Source: Rapana venosa
Lineage: Eukaryota > Mollusca > Gastropoda > Neogastropoda > Muricidae
Assembly: GCA_028751875.1 (NCBI GenBank)
Contig: CM054134.1
Location: 50,955,251 to 51,019,250 of the forward strand
DNA length: 64,000 nt
Direction of reading: 5' to 3'
Made by a program: the position numbers and the translations under genes. Of the stretch, positions 22,189 through 34,499 are shown in pieces. The notes beneath the pieces are model-generated. The model made no database searches, was not told the DNA's origin, and saw only the letters and a list, made by a program, of their open reading frames with translations. How positions within the stretch are numbered: the first letter of the stretch is position 1; each line of letters opens with the position of its first letter.

Positions 22189-22525
22189 CAACCTCTCTCT
22201 CTCTCACTCTCCGTATTCTTTGTTTTGTTTTTTGTTTGTTTTTTTCTATTACACAAGCAGAAAAACACATACACACACACATCAAAGATATTCCATGATT
22301 TCTCTTCAATTGCGAAATCTATCAAAGAATTCAATCGAATAATGAATTATTCACAAAGCCTGATTCGATCATGCGTCGGTTGTAAATAGCAATGTTTTTT
22401 GTTTTTTTAATCCTCTGTCTGTCTGTCCGGTCTGTCCAAATCACAAGAAGAGAGTAACTGCTTTAAATTTAATTCTAAACCAAAATACATTTATTTTACC
22501 CATGAACTCATGTCTTTCGCTTATT

Positions 22526-22569
<44 letters not shown>

Positions 22570-23379
22570 CCTATTGTTTTCAATAACCCTTTCCCTGTGT
22601 TCTTTTTTTTTTTTTTTATCCTCCTTTCTCTCCGGCAGGACACAGTAAGAACTCTCTCTCTCTCTTCCTCCTCTCCTCTCTCTCTCTCTCTCTCTCTCTC
22701 GCACACATTTTTTTTAAACCGTTCTTTTTTCCCTGTTTCATTCGTGTTTTATCCTGCTTTCTTTTATCTGGCGAACATAGGTAGGTAACTCTCTCTCTCT
22801 CTCTCTCCCATCCTATCATCTCTCATCTCTCTTCCTCTCTCCTCTCTCTCTCAAACTATTTTTTTATCATCTGGTTTTTTCTTCTGATTTTTTGTTTTCT
22901 TTCCTATCCCTCTTTTTCTTTCTTTGTTACTGTCCGAAGACAGATTTATCTAGGACCCACCTTTATTTTTTTAGGGGGGGGGGGGGGGGCTTTTTTTTAA
23001 AAAATTACAGTTTCACTCTTTTATGTATGTGTGTATGATTTGGACAACAAGGATATTCACCCCAGATAAGAGGGGCTAGCCTAGCCAAGAGCTGTGTCAG
23101 TGTATTGATGTCAGCTTAGTGTCAAGGCCACATAACGTTTGTTGTTATGTTTGTCATATATATGTTGAAATCGTCCTTCAGTCACGACAAACTCTTACCA
23201 TCAACAACATGTCTCCCTAATTAAGAGAAGAAGAAAAAAGTTTGAAGTCGGAGTGTTATATATATAGGGCGAGTACTTGAAAACGACCAAGCACGCCAAC
23301 GTTTTTTTGTTGTGTTTTTGTTTTTTATTTTTTAATGTCTGGTGTGTGATAAAGATATAAGCGCTCTATAAATTCCATA

Positions 23380-23417
<38 letters not shown>

Positions 23418-26400
23418 TATTATAATTATTATTATTATATTTTACAAGTCTCACAGTGATTCCCCGTGTGATGGGTCTGTCAAGGGCATTCTATTCTGGG
23501 TGACCTATAAGATGGCAGAAGGTGAAACCCATCTAGAACACACACACACAACACAACACAAACACACACACACAACAACGATATCCTTCCAAAAAGGTGC
23601 ATTGTCAATAGAGGCAATGGTCATTTGTGCCCATCTCATTATACTGCATCGCTCTCATTAGTGCACGGGGAATATAAGCTCGAAAGCGTCAAACAGTGTT
23701 ACCTCCCCTGATAGTGTCTTCCAAAAAGCGCTACTTGTCCAAAACACTGCTTTCCGTGTCGTTAAGGCGTCTCTGCTACTGTTCTGAAACTGACTACAGT
23801 AACCCAATGACACATAAAATGTCTTTCATATCTTACTGTGACATCTTCGGATAATAATACGATTAAAGCACCCTATCATTCATTTATTTAACCCCAAGTA
23901 ATACCCAAATTTGACGATATGTCTACTATGGTAGATGTAAGTATGTAAAAAAAAAAAAAAATGCTTATAATAACATCCGTCTAGTTATTACCCATGTCAT
24001 TCTTTTTTTTTCTTGAATTACCTTATTGTTTTGTATGAATAAACCCCTTTATCTAATTATATCTTAATCTAATATTATATGAGCCCTATTAATCAGTATA
24101 ATAACAAAAAACCGGGTGTTGTTGTTTTTTAATCAACAGGGAAGAATTCAACGAAAGACAACGATTAATAACCGTCCATTTTTTTATACTGAACAGGGTT
24201 TTTTTCTTCTTTCCCTAATCAAGCGTTAACGTCAAGCGTGCAATTTAGATTACTTACTACAGAATTAGTTGATTTCTTCCCTTTTCAGCCTTCAAAAAGT
24301 GAAGATCTCGCCGTCAAGTGTGCTTGCAGGTTTCAACGTTGTTTTGAATAGTTTAGTAAGGGAAGGCAGCTTATACCCCCACCCACCCCCCCCCCCACCC
24401 CCCTTGTTTCGTCACACAACGCCCCCACCCCCCCCCCCTATATCCCCCCCACCTCCCACCCTTTCCTTCCCACCCTTTAGACCCCAGGCTCCAGCCGATC
24501 CTAACAGATAATTTAAAGGGCATTGAACCTCCCATTTCTTTGCGTCTTTGGGTGTGTGGGTTGGTTTGTTTTTTAAACTTTTGTTTGTTCCGGTATCCTG
24601 CGTCTATCACTTTTTTCCCCCGCTATCTACCCTACCTACTCTTGTCTGTTGCATAATCTGGGCTTTTACCCACCCCGTGTTCGTCACCTCACTACAAGGT
24701 ATGTTTGTAAACGCGCGAACAAGCGTGCAAGTATTTGTGTGATGGCGTTCCCCGCATACCCCATAGCTAAAAGGGGTACGTTTAGAGTCGTCAAAGAAAT
24801 GAAGTGGAGAGAGGAAAGAGATAGTACTCCCCCCCCCACCCCCCCCACCCACCGTAAACGCAGCCCATCCCCCCCCCCCCCCCTCTCTCTCTCTCTCCTC
24901 TCTCTCTCTCCTGCTTTTCAATCATGTCAGTTAGGCTTACGTGTTCACAGGAATGGTTTATTCCATGCACTTGTTTTTCCCGTTCTAATTTTTTAAAGAT
25001 AAGTGGTAGGTTCATCGAGAGAGAGAGAGGGGGGGGGGGGGGGGGGGGGGGGGAGGGGAAGAGAAGCTGTCAGATATTGTTTCTATTGTACATCCCAAAA
25101 AGAAAATCGTTATATAAGAGCTTCTGTCTGTATTGACGAGGTACATACTATTTTTTTGATCAAAATGAATCGACCTGAACTGGTACTCTTACCTTCACTA
25201 GCCTTCCCTAAAGAAACAATACCCGGGGGGGTGGGGGGGGGGTGGGACTTCGCTCTTATCACATAGACAAAAAATTCATGTGGGTTTTACATGCCATACC
25301 TAGGAACAATAAAACAGAAAAACATTGATCACAAAAAGTCAATCGAAATTTTAATCTTAAAAATTCCAGATACGCACAGCATCGCACACCACAAAACACA
25401 CACACACCCCCGCACGCCGCGCAGGTACTCTCACATACAAGCACGTAGGCATGTACGCGTGCGTACACACAGCGAAGCATACACGTATGCCAATGCACAA
25501 TAATTTAACATGTCCATACACTCAAGAGGCATATCTAGATCATGACATCCTATCTTGCCAAAAAAAATAAATACACACACAGTAGACAAACTACACACCT
25601 ACTTTCATGAATACAACACAGATGCCTCCACTGTCTTTAAAAAAAAAAAACATCAAAAGAAAAAAATTCAAGTGAGCAATGAGCATAGGTATGAAACATT
25701 CAATAAACACAAATCAATTACCACAGTAAGAAGTAAAATTCAATGTTAAAAACACACGCGTGCGTGCCTGTACACATGATTATGAACATGCCATACAATT
25801 AGAGAGTGGTATCAACCATTAATGATGCACATTTTCATAAAATCATTACAAGCATGTCAAAGAAAAAAACAACCTATATGACATTGCTTCAAGCATCTCA
25901 TACACTTAGCCCTGCTCAGCTCTCTCTCCTCTCTCTCACCTCATCTCTCTCTCTCTCTCTCTCTCTCTCCTTCCTGTTTTACGGTTTTGCTTATAGTTAT
26001 AGTTTGTGTGTATCCCTGATGAAGGAGGTATTCAACTTAGATTTCAATAATAGTTTTATTGGGCTTGTCCGCTGTACTTGAGTTTAATGAATTCCTATTT
26101 CAATATCATAGTTGTTTCACGTAAACACTATGTGTACCATTTGTGGATTTTGGTTGTTGTTTTTTGGGTGGTTTTTTTTGGGTTTTTTTTTTGGGGGGGT
26201 GCTTTTAGGGTTTTCTTTAATTTTTGTTGTTGTAGTTGTTGTTTTTTGAAAAGGTTTATTTCCCTTTGTTTTTACTCTGTGAGAGTATGAGTACTTGGTT
26301 ATTATTCAGTGGTATCCTACGGCTGGGACTGGAGAAAAAAAGCACACGAGTGCTTATTCATTATCCGTCGAAATAAAGAATTTGTCCAGTCAATACTCCT

Positions 26401-26479
26401 CTGACTCTATCTCTGTCCTCTGTCCTCTCTGTCTCATGTCCTCTCTCTCTCTTCTCTGTTCGCTCATCTCTCTCTCTCC

Positions 26480-27590
26480 TCTCTCTCACCTAAATATAAA
26501 CCATGGCATTTAAATAAAATCGAAGAAATCTCAACTCTTATCACCAACAAAGGCAATCATATTCACAACTAGGGCTATCTGAGTCGAGAGACTTCAGATC
26601 CACATATGACCACTGATATTTATATTCAGGATATTAACATCCTGCTAAAAGATCAACAAAACCCCCAAAGAAACAGAATCCAATCTATATTAGTGAGTCC
26701 CATAACTTCAAGCGTCTTCTCACATTTTAGAACATTATGGATGTAGAATCCTTATGGATTGAGATTTTCTATAAAAGGTGCCCAACCTATGTAATTGGGG
26801 GATCTGCTATAGGAATCCAACAGAAAAAAAAAACTGGACTGACAAATTTGACTCCATGATGAATACAGTCCTATTAGAATCAAGTGAATAATCTTATTAG
26901 GAGACATTAATATCGATCTAACAAAAAGTAAAAATCAATGGACCCAATAATAAATCATACAACCTCCACAACTAATTAATCACCCACAGAGAAGTCCACA
27001 CCCCAAACTCAAGCACAATAATTGACCATATCTATATTCTAACCCCAACAACAGTGTCGAAACTTGTATCCCAGTCTATCACTGGTAGCGATCACTACCC
27101 ATCCAGTATCACGTGGTCAAAAAAACGAACAAAAATCCCCAAACCTGCCCACAAAAACTATAACATATCGTTTCCTTCGAAAATTGATGAGAATCCTTTT
27201 CTTATCAGATTTAAATAATCTCATTCTTTCGAAACATCACAATTACTGATCCAGACTTAGCCATAGATTTTGGAATAAACACTTTTACTGCTATTTATTA
27301 CAACAAACAAGCCCACTAAAAATCATTAGAATCAAATATTCCCCCAAACCACCTTGGCTCACCTAAGGAACTAGAAGACACATGCTATCTTAGAGACCTT
27401 TTAAAAGAACATAAATAATAGAAGATCAAAAATATTAAGAAATGCCAATAAACTCCAAAAACGGCGAGAAAAAAGAAATATTTCCAAGACTTACTATCCA
27501 CCAAACAAAACCCAAAGACTGTCTGGCGAGGCCATAAATCAAATAACTAACAAACCAAAGCATTCCTTCCAAAACAAACGTAGATCAAAG
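26480..27590 (+). pseudogene. LINE endonuclease region, noisy copy
   Basis: Same element as 19039-20125, with many single-base insertions and deletions, so that no frame longer than about 60 codons survives. Motif traces are readable across frames (for example GAGACATTAATATCGAT for the GDFNID region and GCGATCACTACCC for SDHYP). Confidence 0.8.
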
Positions 27591-27999
27591 ACGTTACTTG
27601 CAGTGAGAGCAACTTAACAAGACGAAGTGGGGGAGAGCGAAGGGCAATGTCTCTATCTACCATGTAATAAAACATGTATCAATCAAAGAGCGCAAGTAAA
27701 GCTCAAAGAACTAGAAACAATACTATAAAGGAAAGCATACTCCATCAAAACCTTCAGCATTCCATTTATGTCTTGTCTTGGGAGGTTTATGGTTATCTAA
27801 CTCACTCTCAAACAATCAAGAAGCGCGTGTCTAGGATGGGGGAATATGATCACTGCAGAATAGTGAAGTCTATACACTCATCTCAGTACATCACAGACTA
27901 TATCATATCTCTCTCTCTCTCTATGTCTGTAACCGTTTGTCTTCGAAAAAAAACCATTTCCCCAATCCTTCAAAACAGCCTAAAGGTAATCCCAATGGG
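27591..27999 (+). other. Unassigned stretch between LINE linker and C-poor block
   Basis: A 121-codon open frame (27674-28039) has no recognised motif and ends in G-run-encoded glycines. By position it should hold the start of the RT domain, but I cannot read RT motifs in any frame. Confidence 0.4.
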
Positions 28000-28568
28000 G
28001 GGGGATTGGGGGGGGGGGGGGAGGGGGGGGGGGGGGTAGGAATAGTATTTGAGGTATAGGGATATGTAAAAGGATTTAGTGAGGAGGGGGGCATATTGAG
28101 AAATGATGTGATGAAGGGAATTTAAAGGGTTATTATGTATTATATTTATATGTGGCGAGGATGGTTGATTAATAGGTTGAATAAAGTTGATGGGGGGGGG
28201 GGGGGGGGGGGGATATGTTATTTTGATAGGCTGATGTAGATATGGTGAGATGGAATTAGAGTGATTTATGTGTTGGTATTGTTTTGGTTGGGTGGTATTG
28301 GGGTGTTAGATTTTTTAGGGTGTATATTGGTAAATATAACGGAGATGTTTTTTTAGTGTAAGGTAATGGTGAGAGTATGTTGTAAGTATTAATAGGTGGG
28401 GGGGGCGGGGGTGGGAAGTGAGTTTAATATTAATGGGGATATTGGATATTAGTAAGATAAATACATAATTTATTGTTGGATGAAATAATAGCAGTAATTG
28501 AAAGAGTAGAGTCGATCGTGTAAGTTTAGTAAGTAATAAATAAGATTGAATTTGGAGATAGTATTTTT
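28000..28568. other. Cytosine-depleted block
   Basis: Only about ten C residues in ~565 bases of the plus strand, while G, A and T are abundant. About half of the remaining Cs are in CpG. Contains G runs at about 28000-28036 and 28192-28212. The composition returns to normal at the FADD codons of the LINE. It occupies the place of the RT catalytic core. Confidence 0.85.
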
Positions 28569-29420
28569 GCTGATGACACAACTATTCATACGGAGCCACA
28601 ATAACCCTATCCCTCTAGCAAAAGCATTACAAAAGTGTTGATCAGCTATTGAATTGGACCGAACTAAACTCATATGTCTATACACCCCAAAAAACAAAAT
28701 GCATGCTTTAATTACCACTAGACAAAAGCGTCAAAACTTAACCCACAAACTATACTACTCCCATCAAAATTAAAAAGGAGTAATGTGAACTAACCATCAC
28801 CACAGGGTTTTAGGGTAACAATTGATGAAAATCTCAGTTGTGTCTACCCCAATCATCTCAACTATCCAAATACAAGTCCCAAAGAGTATACAACTTCTAA
28901 AATCAAGCACTTTCTTGACTTCAATCAAGGAACCATTCTTCCAATCTTATATACAATCCTCAATAGACTATGCTTCTACCTATGGGATTCTGCTAGTGCA
29001 AACATCTATAAAACCCGTTTCTGAGTTCTGTACCAAACGAGTATCTCAAACTCCTTTTAAAAAAGACAAGCTTACTAGAAGCTGACTAACTCAATTAAAT
29101 AATTCTCCCTTAAGCCAAAGACTACAATATAACAAAGGAGTCCATGAATGTACCAAGATCATGACAGTAACTGTTCCATCATACTTAAAAGACAAATTCC
29201 CCTAAACAATCCAGAAATACTAATAAAGCCCAGTGTCCCTATGCCGAGAATAGACTTCGTCCAAATCTAGTCTACTTTACTCAGGCCCTATGCTGTGAAC
29301 TCCCCCTTTCCCAGATTCAGTTAAACAACATCAATCAATAACAAATCTACAAAACTCAATATCAACTCACTTGAAACATCTACAATAAAAACCACAAGTC
29401 CATAGCCTTAAAAGCAAAGG
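28540..29420 (+). pseudogene. LINE reverse transcriptase, FADD box to C-terminus
   Basis: KIEFGDSIFADDTTIH (FADD at 28573-28584) gives the RT catalytic box. Downstream, in shifting frames, are VTIDENLS, a FFQSYIQSSIDYAS block (in the 28822-29085 frame) and a VPSYLKDKFP block near 29180. This is the 3' half of the same LINE as at 26480. At least five frame changes fit either decay or read error. Confidence 0.75.
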
Positions 29421-29512
29421 TTTCTTATTCCTCCCGTACCTATCTGCTTTTCATTCCTTCCTAACTGCCCTCCTTCCCCTTTCCCTTCACCTGTATGGTA
29501 CAGACTGTTGTC

Positions 29513-29550
<38 letters not shown>

Positions 29551-29897
29551 GTCTCCTCACTCTCTCTCTCTCTCTCTCTCTCCATCTCTCTCTCTCAAAA
29601 TTTTCATTGTTGTTGAGAAAGTGAGTCTAGCAAGTGTAAGCATTTTTTTTATTATTTTTTAATTTTATTTTATTTATTTTTTTTTTAAGAAAATTATATT
29701 TATTTTAATTTTTTTTTTTTAACTACAACTTGAGTTATAAGAAATATATCTATCATAACAATAATATGTTAATCTGTACGAGTTTAAATGAAATAGAGTG
29801 TTCACAGTGATGATCTGCTATTTTGAGAATGATATTCAGTATTTTTTTCCTATGTCTTATTTGTCTTGTTTGTTTACAAACAAAAAGCATAAATCTT

Positions 29898-29929
<32 letters not shown>

Positions 29930-30435
29930 TCTCCCACTCTCTCTCATCTCTCTATTACTTACAATGTGTAGATGTTCTTTTTATGACTTTATTGGCTTTT
30001 CCCCCTCTTTATTATGAGAGTGTATGGGTATTGCACTTATTTTATTACCATGACATTCAATTTGCATGAACATAATTAAAAAGTGTTTGTGTTGATCGTG
30101 TGCTATGTGATATTACATATTTAGTATTATCCCTGAAACCCCCCCTCCCCCCACTCCGCCCACACACACACACACACACACATACTCGACTCTACTCGAC
30201 CCCACCCATATTCTCTCCGCTAATAACGACTAGAGTATAGTTTTTAATTTCTTCTTGGTTAGTTTCTTGTTATTTATTGTGTGGATGTATGGGTATTAAT
30301 TTATTTTCATTATCAATGACAAATAATTTGAAACGATTATAATCTAAATGAGTTTTGATGGGATCGCATACTGTTTTGGGATTTATATATTATTGGATAT
30401 TATCTCTGAAATACACACACACACACTACTCTCGT
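29421..30435. other. LINE 3' flank, AT-rich with CT and CA tracts
   Basis: CT 29512-29597, T-rich 29644-29720, CA 29900-29930 and 30160-30182. Two related short blocks (TGTATGGGTATT and a GTATTATCCCTGAAA type) at about 30020-30140 and 30285-30415 suggest an old internal duplication. No gene. Confidence 0.5.
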
Positions 30436-31125
30436 GTCTCTGTTCCACTGTCTCTCTCTCTCTCTCCCTTTTTTCTCGTCTCTCTCTCTCATTTCTCTCC
30501 TCTCTCTCTCTCTCTACACCTTTTATCGTCCTGCTTATAGTCATAGCATATCCTGATGAAGGATTCATATTTTTTATATTTTCAAAAACTTTATTGGACT
30601 TGTTGCCTCTGTACTAAGTTTTAAGATGCCATATTTTCAATAGCTTATAATTATGTGTAACAATAGGTGTACCATTTGACAATGGTGTAGATGTATTATA
30701 TCTTTATGACCTTATTACGTTTTGGGTGTGTTAATTTTTTTGGCTTTGTTTGTTGCTCTTGTTCTTGTTGTTGTTGTTTGTCTGTTTTCTCTTTTTTATC
30801 ATCTTTTATTGTTTTGGTTTTCCTTCTCTTTTGTTTGTTGTTTGTTTTGGTTAGGGGGTTTTTAGGGGGGTGGGGGTAGGGTGGGGTATTCTTAGGTTTT
30901 TCTTTAATGCTTGCTGTTGGGGGGGGGGGGGGGGGGGGGGGAGGGCTGTGTTGGGGGGGAGCTGTTTTGAAAAGGGTTATTTCCCCTTGTTTTTATTGCG
31001 AGACTGTATAAGTATTGGGTTATTATTATTAAGATGTATCCCTAACGGGCGGGGACTGGATGTAAAAAAGTACATGTGTGCTTATTCATTATCCCCGAAA
31101 TAAAAGAATTTGTCATTGTCATTGT
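30436..31125 (+). repeat. Repeat module 2 ending in SINE-E tail
   Basis: Diverged counterpart of 18476-18975: CT tract, TTTATCGTCCTGCTTATAGT, TATCCTGATGAAGGA, TTTATTGGACTTGTTG, a T/G-rich stretch with a G23 run (30919-30941), then GGGACTGGATGTAAAAAAG and AAAGAATTTGTCATTGTCAT. Confidence 0.65.
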
Positions 31126-31144
31126 GTCTCCCTCTCTCTCTCCT

Positions 31145-31370
31145 CTTCGGAGGAGACTATAAACCGAGGCTCCATGTTCAAACGCATGCAGAACATCTTG
31201 CGCACACGTTAAATCCTGATCCGGTTTTCGGAAGAGTAGGCCATTGTGTGCTGGTGGAAACAGATGACAGAATTTACAAAACCGCATACACATGGGGACT
31301 GGATGTAAAAAAGCACATGAGTGCTTATTCCATTATCCTCGATATAACCCGAATAATTAAATAAATAAAT
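31145..31370 (+). mobile_element. SINE family E (copy E6), head missing
   Basis: Starts at GGAGGAGACTATAAACCGAG, runs through ACGCATGCAGAACATCTTGC and AAGAGTAGGCCATTGTGTG and ends TTATTCCATTATCCTCGATAT plus AAATA repeats. It lies directly behind the tail of module 2 in the same orientation. Its AAATA tail leads into the minisatellite. Confidence 0.7.
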
Positions 31371-31967
31371 CTCTAGTGGACGTCCCTTGTGATCCAACCA
31401 TTCTCAAGACATACATTCTTGTTATCAGTCCAGGAGGTCCACCCATGTCTTACATACAACCTAAACAACATAAAAGAATAAATAAATAAATAAATAAATA
31501 AATCTCTGTGGACGTCCTTGTGATCCAACCATTCTCAAGACATACATTCTTGTTATCAGTCCAGTCCATGTCTTACATACAACCTAAACAACATAAAAGA
31601 ATAAATAAATAAATAAATAAATCTCTGTGGACGTCCTTGTGATCCAACCATTCTCAAGACATACATTCTTGTTATCAGTCCAGGAGGTCCACCCATGTCT
31701 TACATACAACCTAAACAACATAAAAGAATAAATAAATAAATGAATTGAATCTCTGTGGACGTCCTTGTGATCCAACCATTCTCAAGACATACATTCTTGT
31801 TATCAGTCCAGGAGGTCCACCCATGTCTTACATACAACCTAAACAACATAAAAGAATAAATAAATAAATAAATAAATCTCTGTGGACGTCCTTGTGATCC
31901 AACCATTCTCAAGACATACATTCTTGTTATCAGTCCAGGAGGTCCATCCATGTCTTACATACAACCT
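31371..31967 (+). repeat. Minisatellite, ~128 bp x 5
   Basis: Units start (CTCT.GTGGACGTCC) at 31371, 31504, 31623, 31751 and 31878. Spacings are 133, 119, 128 and 127. Each unit is a ~90-bp complex part plus a (AAAT)n spacer. The second unit lacks GGAGGTCCACCC. A partial unit reappears at 32565-32605. Minus-strand open frames with repeated WTDNKNVCLENGW peptides come from this array and are not genes. Confidence 0.95.
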
Positions 31968-33681
31968 TGTTTTCCTCACCACGTTGTTGTTGTTGCCTTC
32001 TTCACTTTAATCCATCACCACAGCTGCTACCATGGGGGTGAGCTGAAGGACTGCAATGTTCCTTAAGCGCCACAACACCGGGCTGTAATGTAAGTGTGCC
32101 TGTCTCCCCCAATAGGGTGCTGGAGGGGGATCAAAGCTGCATCACCGCTGACTGACGGAGAGAAGAGGGCAACACAAGATCAATCTAAATCCTCTGGGTG
32201 CTTTGGAACTATTCTAATCTTTGACCTGTTGCTATAGGAGTTTTTCTATGCAACACATGTCCCCATGAGAATGATGTCTGTAATGTTGTTTATTTAAGAT
32301 GATCAGAAATGGTGCTGGGAGTTCCACTGGGCCTGTTTTTGTTTGGTGGGGTTGTTTTAAGGCTGTGCATGTAAGCAAAACAGGAGATTAAGCAGAGAGT
32401 GGAGATGATGAATAGGATCTTTGTGTACAGCATATACATTGAACGTGCTCTCCTCTCTCTCTGTCTGTTCTTCTGTCTGTCTGTCTCTGTCTTCTTCCCT
32501 GTCTGTCTGTCTGTCTCTCTCTCTCATCTCTCTCTCTCTCTCTCATCATCTCCTCTCTCTCTCTCCTGTGGACGTCCTTTGTGAACCATTCTCACAGACA
32601 TACAAAAACTCACTGAGAGAGATATTTTCTTCAAGTTTAATTCAAAACTTGTGTAACTTTATGTCCACACACAACTTTTTTTTTTCTTCAAACAGGCTCT
32701 ATGAGACCATGTATCTTATCCAACCTTTTTCCACCCCACAACTTGAAGAGGGTTTCCTCTGCCTTTCTATGCTGTAACAATCCTTACTCTCATGCCCCCC
32801 CCCCCCCCCCCCATCCTTTCCCTCCCCTCTGCTACCCTCTTCACACACTCACTTTTTTCAATTATTTTTCTTCCCTGCTATCTTCATGCAATATATACTA
32901 AGTGCCTTAATTGTACTTTCCTTCCTCCCTATTGCTTTCCGTACCAAAACCGTAACCAGCTGTTAAAGAGCGATAAATATCCTTTTTTTTTCATTGTTCA
33001 AACTTACTGAAGTAATAAAAGTACAACAGGCCCTGATCATGTCGTAAAACGTATATCAAAGCTAAATATGACTGGGAATTTTTTTTTTTTTTGGGGGGGT
33101 GGAGGGGGGTTGGTTTGTTGTTTGCATTTTAGATTTAGTGATTTTTGGGTGTCTTTGTTGTTGATTGTTTGTTCCTCTTGGCTAGAGCTCCAAGATTCAC
33201 TAATGATGAGATTTTGTGGGTATGGATGTCGCCCCCCCCCCCCCCACCCCCCCCCCTACCCAACCATCAAGATAACGGCATTCCATTCCAACTTTGGGGA
33301 TACAGTTGGGAAAGTTGAACTTAAAACAATTTTGGCAAGACAATCTGGAGGTCTTCCTGTCTTTTTCGATTTTCAATGCCATGACAAGAACCGGAATCAC
33401 ACCAATCCAAATAGTTTACATAAATTTCCGAAGACTTGATATTCATTTCGAAATTCCCTGTCAAACTGGGGAGAAAGGACAAGGCTGGGGAATCAGACCC
33501 AAACCTGACAGTTTCTTGTTAGGCAGGTGATGTCTAAACAGTGCTGACATCCTTCCTTCCTTAGTTCCATTTAGTTGTTGTTTTCGGTTGAAGTTTTATA
33601 TTTTATTGGGGGGGGGGGGAGTGGACGTTTTTGTTTGTACACACATGAACGACCAGGTCAAATTTGTTGTTGTGATATTGG
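31968..33681. other. No gene recognised
   Basis: Complex sequence 31970-32400, CTGT/CT tract 32455-32565, C run 32796-32811, T/G runs 33080-33110, C runs 33230-33256, complex sequence 33265-33540. The last may include a degraded minus-strand tRNA-like head near 33500-33545. A 123-codon plus frame (33068-33439) has homopolymer-encoded ends and no recognised motif. Confidence 0.45.
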
Positions 33682-34378
33682 GCTGATGATGTAACGTGTG
33701 TGTGGTGTTGGTGGCCTGTTCTATGTGTCACTGTAGGTTATTACTTACTAATAAGAACAAAGTCTGATGAAGTAACGTGTGTGTGTTCTGGTGGCCTGTT
33801 CCTAACTGTCAGCTGTAGGTTATTACTATAAGAACAAGGCAGATTAATGTTAACGTGTGTGGTGTATCTAGGAGGGCCATGTATCATTAAGTGTCAGCTG
33901 TAAGTTATTACTATAGAACAAGGCTGATGGTGTAACGTGTGTTCTGGTGGCCTGTTGGTAGTGTAAGGCACAGGCCATTGCTATAGAACAAAGCTGATGA
34001 TGTAACGTGTGTTCTGGTGGCCTGTTGGTAGTGTAAGGCACAGGCCATTGCTATAGAACAAAGCTGATGATGTAACGTGTGTATGTTCTGGTGGCCTGTT
34101 CATAGTGTCAGCTGTAAGTTATTACTATAGAACAAGGCTGATGATGTAACGTGTGTGTGTGTTCTGGTGGCCTGTTCATAGTGTCAGCTGTAGGTTATTA
34201 CTATAGCAACAAGGCTGCTGGTGTAAACGTGTGATTCAGGTGGACTGGTTGGTAGTGTAAGGCACAGCCATTGCTAAAGAACAAAGCTGAATGTGTAACG
34301 TTGTAGTTCTGTGGCCTGTTCCAATAGTGACAGGCTCAGGCCATTGCTATAGGAACAAGGCTGATAGTGTAACAGGCA
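33682..34378 (+). repeat. Minisatellite, ~74 bp x 10
   Basis: Units begin GCTGATGATGTAACGTGTG (or close variants) at 33682, 33762, 33839, 33923, 33993, 34063, 34137, 34213, 34286 and 34360, spaced 70-84 bp. Two subtypes differ in the second half: CATAGTGTCAGCTGTAGGTT and GGTAGTGTAAGGCACAGGCC. Most of the differences between blocks A and B fall here. Confidence 0.95.
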
Positions 34379-34499
34379 GAATGCTTTTCCAGAGCCAGAG
34401 CCCACTCAAACCTCTGGGTTACCTGGCCTTCTGCTGGTGGGAAGGTCAACTTTCTGCTTTAATTTGATACAGAGTCCGCATATCTTGGACTATAATATA

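Noticed and set aside
24371..24610. Gly-rich short ORFs in the block copies
   Set aside because: Antisense of C homopolymers. The frame is absent from the clean copy.
31700..31951. Repeated peptide WTDNKNVCLENGW as a repeat protein
   Set aside because: It is the minus-strand translation of the ~128-bp minisatellite. Unit lengths are not multiples of three, and it has AAAT spacers.
31371..31967. CRISPR-like array
   Set aside because: Units are ~128 bp with no unique spacers, in a eukaryotic SINE context.
33068..33439. 123-codon conserved ORF present in both blocks
   Set aside because: Conservation only reflects the near-identical duplicate. The frame contains Phe, Gly and Pro runs from homopolymers and no known motif.
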